Shown: piece after piece, positions 5,846 through 9,148 of the stretch
Layout: the number at the start of each line of letters is the position of its first letter
Numbering within the stretch: position 1 is the first letter of the stretch
Assembly: GCA_015654715.1 (NCBI GenBank)
Contig: JAATGK010000124.1
Span: forward strand, 1-9,148
DNA: 9,148 bases
Direction of reading: 5' to 3'
Source: Alphaproteobacteria bacterium
Lineage (GTDB): Bacteria; Pseudomonadota; Alphaproteobacteria; Micropepsales; Micropepsaceae
Notes under the pieces: model-generated
The model's database searches: none
What the model was told of the DNA's origin: nothing
Seen by the model: the letters and a program-made list of their open reading frames with translations, nothing else
Program-made: the position numbers and the translations under genes

Positions 5846-6849
5846 GCCACCAGCAACTCTTTGAGCCGCGCCTCGGCGGCAATACGGTCGAATTCCGCGG
5901 CCCCCGCGAGATGGCTGAGGGCCGTCTCGGCGCGTTTCAGCCACGCCCCTTCCAGCGGTTTGGCTTCCACAGCCACGTCCCGCATTTCGTCCATGCTGCC
6001 GTTGCAGTGAAGCACGACATCGCAGCCTGCGAACAGAGCCGCCTTGGCACGGGCGGAAAGCGGCCCGGAAAGTGCCTGCATGGACAAATCGTCGGTCATC
6101 AGCAGCCCTTGGTAACCAATTTCGCCACGAATCACTTCGTGAACCACGCGAGGGCTGAGGGTGGCCGGACGGTTCGGATCGATGGCGTCATAGACCACAT
6201 GCGCGGTCATGGCCATGGGGCAATGCGCGAGACTGCGGAAGGTCACGAAATCAGCAGCGGATAATTGTTCCACCGGGACAGTGACATGCGGCAGGCCGAG
6301 ATGGGTGTCGCAGCCGGCCCGCCCATGCCCCGGTAGATGCTTCATCACCGGCAGGACGCCACCTTCCAGCAGCCCGTCGATCACGGCGCGGCCGAGCTCG
6401 ATCACCACCGCCGGGTCGGTCGAAAAGGCGCGGTCGCCGATGATGTCGTGGGCGCCCGGCACCGGAACGTCGAGCACCGGCAGGCAATCGACATTGACGC
6501 CGATCTCGGCAAGATCGCCGGCGATCAACCGGGCGTTGAGATAGGCCGCTTCGGTGGCGATTTCGGGATGCTCGCCATGCAGCGCGCCGAACACGGCTTG
6601 CGGCGGACGGGCATGCCACACCGGCGGCTTCAGGCGCGTAACGCGGCCGCCTTCCTGATCGATCAACACCGGTGCACGGCTATCGCCGACGGTCGCACGC
6701 AAGGCATCGGTCAGCGCCCGCACCTGCTCGCGCGATTGCACATTGCGGCCGAACAGGATGAAGCCCCACGGCTGCACGTCCCGGAAGAAATCCCGCTCCA
6801 CCGCCGTGAGTACGGGTCCCGAGCAGCCAAAGATCACGCGCCTCTGCAT
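5842..6849 (-). CDS. nagZ: Beta-N-acetylhexosaminidase NagZ (GH3)
   Basis: NagZ removes N-acetylglucosamine from GlcNAc-anhydroMurNAc muropeptides in the cytoplasm during peptidoglycan recycling. In bacteria with inducible AmpC its products can signal beta-lactamase expression. At 335 residues it has the normal single-domain length. DQEGGRVTRL (64-73) and KHLPGHGRAGCDTHLGLP (170-187) mark the family. D181/H183 match the catalytic Asp-His dyad on the mobile loop, and D253 in MTDDLSM (251-257) matches the nucleophile, so the enzyme should be active. No signal peptide is seen, in line with cytoplasmic action. It starts 3 nt after the SPOR gene stop with little Shine-Dalgarno (TAGGCG) and overlaps scpA by 4 nt, so translation is probably coupled. 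Confidence 0.95.
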   Translation of the reverse strand: MQRRVIFGCSGPVLTAVERDFFRDVQPWGFILFGRNVQSREQVRALTDALRATVGDSRAPVLIDQEGGRVTRLKPPVWHARPPQAVFGALHGEHPEIATEAAYLNARLIAGDLAEIGVNVDCLPVLDVPVPGAHDIIGDRAFSTDPAVVIELGRAVIDGLLEGGVLPVMKHLPGHGRAGCDTHLGLPHVTVPVEQLSAADFVTFRSLAHCPMAMTAHVVYDAIDPNRPATLSPRVVHEVIRGEIGYQGLLMTDDLSMQALSGPLSARAKAALFAGCDVVLHCNGSMDEMRDVAVEAKPLEGAWLKRAETALSHLAGAAEFDRIAAEARLKELLVA

Positions 6850-6852
6850 CGC

Positions 6853-7764
6853 CTATTTCGCCACGAAGCAGGCGGCACCCTGGGCCTTCAGACGCTCGCA
6901 CAAGGCCGCCGCCGTATCCTTGTCCGAGAACGAGGAGATGCGCAGCCGGTACCACGTGCTGCCGTCATCGTGGGTGGTGCGCTGCACATCGGAACCGAAG
7001 CCGCTCAGCAGCGTCGCATGCTTGGACTGATAAATCTTCCAGGCGTTGCGCGCGTCTTCTTCCGACTTGTAGGCGCCGATCTGCAACAGATAGCCGCCAC
7101 TGGCGGCGGCCGGTTTGGCAACCGTCTCGGTCGCGGGTTTGGGGGGTGCGGACTTTAGCGGCGTCGCCGCAGGCGCCACCGCTGTCGGGGCTGCCGGATG
7201 AGCCACGCCGAGCGGAGCGGGCGGTTTGGTCGCCACCTGCGGCTGCGCCGGCGCCAAATCCTGGGGCGCAGGCTTCGCGGGTTTGGCGGCCGCCAATTGC
7301 TGCGGCTTGGCGGCTGGCGGGGGCGCGACAACAGGTGCGGCCTGCACCACCGCCTTCGGGGTGGGCTGCACGGGGACCGGCTGCGTCTGGGCCGGCGCGG
7401 GCGCCGGTGTCTGGGGCTGGGCTTGTGCCTGCATGGGCGACGGAGCAGCCGCTTGCGGGGCTGCCGGGGCAGTTTTAGCGCCCTCTTCCTCCGGTCCGGC
7501 GGTCTGCTGATAAACCTTGAGACCGGAATCGTCGGTCTTGGTGGTCTGGGTGGCAGCAACCCTGGCGGGCACGTCATTGCGGCCGCGCGCCAAACCCTGG
7601 TTATAAGCCAGCCACACCACGCCCCCGAACGCCGCCAGGACCAGAATGGCGATGATGATCACGACCGGAAGGTGCGAGCCTTCGTTGTCGTCGCCGTCCT
7701 CTCCGCCGTCGAAAGCGCCCTCGTCTCTGTCGTGGTCGTTCTTGACGTGGTCGAAATTGGCCAT
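6853..7764 (-). CDS. SPOR-domain membrane protein
   Basis: This 303-residue single-pass inner-membrane protein has an acidic cytoplasmic N-terminus (1-31, rich in Asp/Glu/Gly). A transmembrane helix follows at about 32-54 (LPVVIIIAILVLAAFGGVVW). A long Pro/Ala/Gln-rich periplasmic linker covers about 70-222, and a C-terminal SPOR domain covers about 223-303 (GGYLLQIGAYKSEEDARNAW, then STWYRLRISSFSDKDTAAAL). SPOR domains bind denuded glycan strands at the division septum, so a role in cell division or septal wall remodelling is likely, as in FtsN-like proteins. Orthology to FtsN itself is not shown. The ATG at 7764 has GGAGC 7 nt upstream; an in-frame ATG at 7818 would add 18 residues and is less likely. 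It heads the block SPOR-nagZ-scpA-scpB, a conserved alphaproteobacterial arrangement. Confidence 0.92.
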   Translation of the reverse strand: MANFDHVKNDHDRDEGAFDGGEDGDDNEGSHLPVVIIIAILVLAAFGGVVWLAYNQGLARGRNDVPARVAATQTTKTDDSGLKVYQQTAGPEEEGAKTAPAAPQAAAPSPMQAQAQPQTPAPAPAQTQPVPVQPTPKAVVQAAPVVAPPPAAKPQQLAAAKPAKPAPQDLAPAQPQVATKPPAPLGVAHPAAPTAVAPAATPLKSAPPKPATETVAKPAAASGGYLLQIGAYKSEEDARNAWKIYQSKHATLLSGFGSDVQRTTHDDGSTWYRLRISSFSDKDTAAALCERLKAQGAACFVAK

Positions 7765-7841
7765 GGCCTGCTCCGAATCTAGGGTTGGCAAGCTAGCACC
7801 CCGGCACGGCCGAATCACGACGGGCAGGCCTCATGGCAGGG

Positions 7842-9143
7842 CTAGAGGTGCACGTCCTTGTGGAAAATGCGGCCATATTCCTGAATAGCGTAGCCGTCTG
7901 TCATCCCGGCAATGTAGTCGCGCACCACACCTTGGGTGACGGCATCGTTCGGGCTGCCGCAGTCCTTCGCCCAATCAGCGGGCAGCAGCGCCGGATTTCC
8001 GGCCAAGGCGGCGAACAATTCGCCGATCAGCTCTTTGGCGCGCGTCATCGAGGTCATGACATGCTGGTGGCGGTACATATGGGTGAACAGAAACGCTTTC
8101 AGCGCCCCCGCCTCGGCCTCCATCGCCGGCGAGAAGGCCGCCAGCGGCCCGCCTGCCCCGCGCACCTCGGCCGCCGAACCGGGCTTGGCCTCGGCCAGCC
8201 GCTTGCCGGTCTCCTCCAGAAGGTCGCCGACCAGCACGCCAATCAGTACACTGACGAGTTCGCCGATGAAGCGGCCGGTTTCGAGTTCGCCGTAGCGCGC
8301 CACGATCGCCTCGGCCCGGGGACCGGCCAGCGGCGCCGCAAACAAATCCTCCACCGTAAACAGCCGGGCGCGCAGGCCGTCGTCGATGTCGTGGTTGAGA
8401 TAGGCGATGTCGTCCGCCAGCGCCGCCACTTGCGCCTCCAGCCCGGGCCAGGTGCCGAGGTCCAAAGGCCAGCGCGCATCGAACCGCGCGATCGGCTCGG
8501 CGACCCTAGACGCCCTTTCGCCCTCCTCATCCTGAGGAGGGAGCGCAGCGACCGTCTCGCCATCCTCCTCATCCTGAGGAGGGAGCGCAGCGACCGTCTC
8601 GAAGGACAAAGGCCCGTTATGTTTGACCAGCCCTTCCAGGGTTTCCCAGGTCAGGTTCAGCCCGTCAAAGCCGGCATAACGATGCTCCAGCTTGGCCACC
8701 AGCCGCAGCCCGTGGGCATTGTGGTCGAAGCCCCCAATACTTGCCGTTGCGGCAGATAACGCATCCTCGCCGGCATGGCCGAATGGGGTGTGGCCGAGGT
8801 CGTGGGCCAGCGCCACCGCCTCCGCCAGATCTTCGTCCAGCGCCAAGACCCGCGCCGCCGAGCGGGCAATCTGCGCCACCTCGAGCGAATGGGTCATGCG
8901 GGTGCGGTAATAATCGCCCTCGTGCTCGACAAAAACTTGGGTTTTGTGCTTCAGCCGCCGGAAGGCGGTGGAGTGGATAATGCGGTCACGATCGCGCTGG
9001 TAGCAGGTGCGGGTGGCGCTTTCGGCCTCGGCAAACTGCCGTCCGCGGCTGTCCTCCGGCCGGGTGGCATAGACCGCACGGACCAAAGGGGGATGAAACA
9101 GCGGCCCCAAAAGATGTCCTGCCGGATCACTTGCGCTGGCCAT
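7842..9143 (-). CDS. dgt: Deoxyguanosinetriphosphate triphosphohydrolase-like protein (HD domain)
   Basis: The protein of 433 residues hydrolyses dNTPs to deoxynucleosides and triphosphate and so adjusts dNTP pools. The HD metal site is complete: H85 in RMTHSLEVAQ, H114/D115 in AHDLGHTPFGH (113-123), and the last Asp in ALADDIAYLNHDIDDGLR (241-258). DRIIHSTAFRRLKHKTQVF (53-71) and the C-terminal YIAGMTDGYA are family typical. The oddity is residues 182-209, a 14-residue unit (ETVAALPPQDEEDG) given twice, encoded by a tandem palindromic repeat. It lies between HNGPL and PIARFDARW, outside the metal ligands. The start is only 5 nt from the window edge, so its ribosome site is not visible and a slightly longer N-terminus is possible. 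A 77-nt gap separates it from the SPOR gene downstream. Confidence 0.92.
   Translation of the reverse strand: MASASDPAGHLLGPLFHPPLVRAVYATRPEDSRGRQFAEAESATRTCYQRDRDRIIHSTAFRRLKHKTQVFVEHEGDYYRTRMTHSLEVAQIARSAARVLALDEDLAEAVALAHDLGHTPFGHAGEDALSAATASIGGFDHNAHGLRLVAKLEHRYAGFDGLNLTWETLEGLVKHNGPLSFETVAALPPQDEEDGETVAALPPQDEEGERASRVAEPIARFDARWPLDLGTWPGLEAQVAALADDIAYLNHDIDDGLRARLFTVEDLFAAPLAGPRAEAIVARYGELETGRFIGELVSVLIGVLVGDLLEETGKRLAEAKPGSAAEVRGAGGPLAAFSPAMEAEAGALKAFLFTHMYRHQHVMTSMTRAKELIGELFAALAGNPALLPADWAKDCGSPNDAVTQGVVRDYIAGMTDGYAIQEYGRIFHKDVHL
8522..8601. repeat. Tandem REP-like palindrome inside the dgt coding sequence
   Basis: A 38-bp sequence occurs twice without mismatch (8522-8559 and 8564-8601), with a period of 42 bp, that is 14 codons. 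Each copy opens with a perfect hairpin, CCTCCTCA-TCC-TGAGGAGG (8 bp stem, 3-nt loop), and continues GGAGCGCAGCGACCGTCTCG. The second copy runs on into AAGGA. This closely resembles REP elements of many alphaproteobacteria (CCTCATcctGAGGAG ... GTCTCGAAGGATGAGG), which usually sit between genes; that comparison is from memory. Here both copies keep the dgt reading frame open. Confidence 0.85.
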
Positions 9144-9148
9144 TCGCA

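Noticed and set aside
7765..7841. Promoter for the SPOR operon in the gap after dgt
   Set aside because: I could not find a -35/-10 pair with good match and spacing; GCTAGCTT is a poor -10 without a TTGAC-like partner. A promoter may still exist.
7899..7914. TGTCATCCCGGCAATG resembling the end of the long inverted-repeat elements
   Set aside because: It encodes the conserved AGMTDG motif of the dGTPase and has no partner arm, so the likeness is chance.
8522..8601. Direct repeat considered as a CRISPR or prophage remnant
   Set aside because: There are only two units with a 4-bp gap, no spacers and no cas genes, and the frame of dgt runs through; a REP-like duplication explains it.

Overview
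The window looks like the chromosome of a GC-rich alphaproteobacterium. The evidence is the SPOR-nagZ-scpA-scpB block with a dGTPase gene beside it, a TTGACT/TACCCT-type promoter, and REP-like palindromes of kinds common in this class. A class III (anaerobic) ribonucleotide reductase suggests a facultative or anaerobic lifestyle. The genus cannot be fixed from this sequence; Rhizomicrobium/Micropepsales or a relative of Hyphomicrobiales are only guesses.

Layout. Positions 1-602 (minus) hold the 5' part of nrdD, cut by the window edge. Upstream, on the same strand, are a cobalamin riboswitch (about 691-870) and a promoter (880-909). Divergently, rnd (RNase D, 1048-2202, plus) is followed by a zinc-independent MDR oxidoreductase (2494-3507, plus). 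Each of these two genes is followed within 15 bp of its stop by a roughly 190-bp long-inverted-repeat element (2217-2407 and 3515-3700). A small secreted four-cysteine protein (3708-4094, minus) runs towards the oxidoreductase. Then comes a compact minus-strand block, reading from the right: dgt (7842-9143), a 77-bp gap, SPOR-domain protein (6853-7764), nagZ (5842-6849), scpA (5042-5845) and scpB (4167-5045). The last three are joined by ATGA overlaps, and nagZ lies 3 nt after the SPOR gene.

How the genes work together. The operon combines cell-wall functions (septal peptidoglycan-binding SPOR protein and peptidoglycan-recycling NagZ) with the kleisin/ScpB parts of the SMC condensin. dgt and nrdD both act on deoxynucleotide pools but lie at opposite ends and are probably unrelated in regulation. 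The riboswitch predicts that nrdD is turned down when cobalamin is plentiful, so a B12-dependent reductase (NrdJ) may exist elsewhere in the genome.

I found no phage, CRISPR, insertion sequence with transposase, defence island or clearly new multi-gene system. The most notable non-genic signals are two modular palindromic elements with conserved ends and different cores, and a tandem REP-like palindrome that has gone in frame into the dgt coding sequence, adding about 28 residues to the enzyme.
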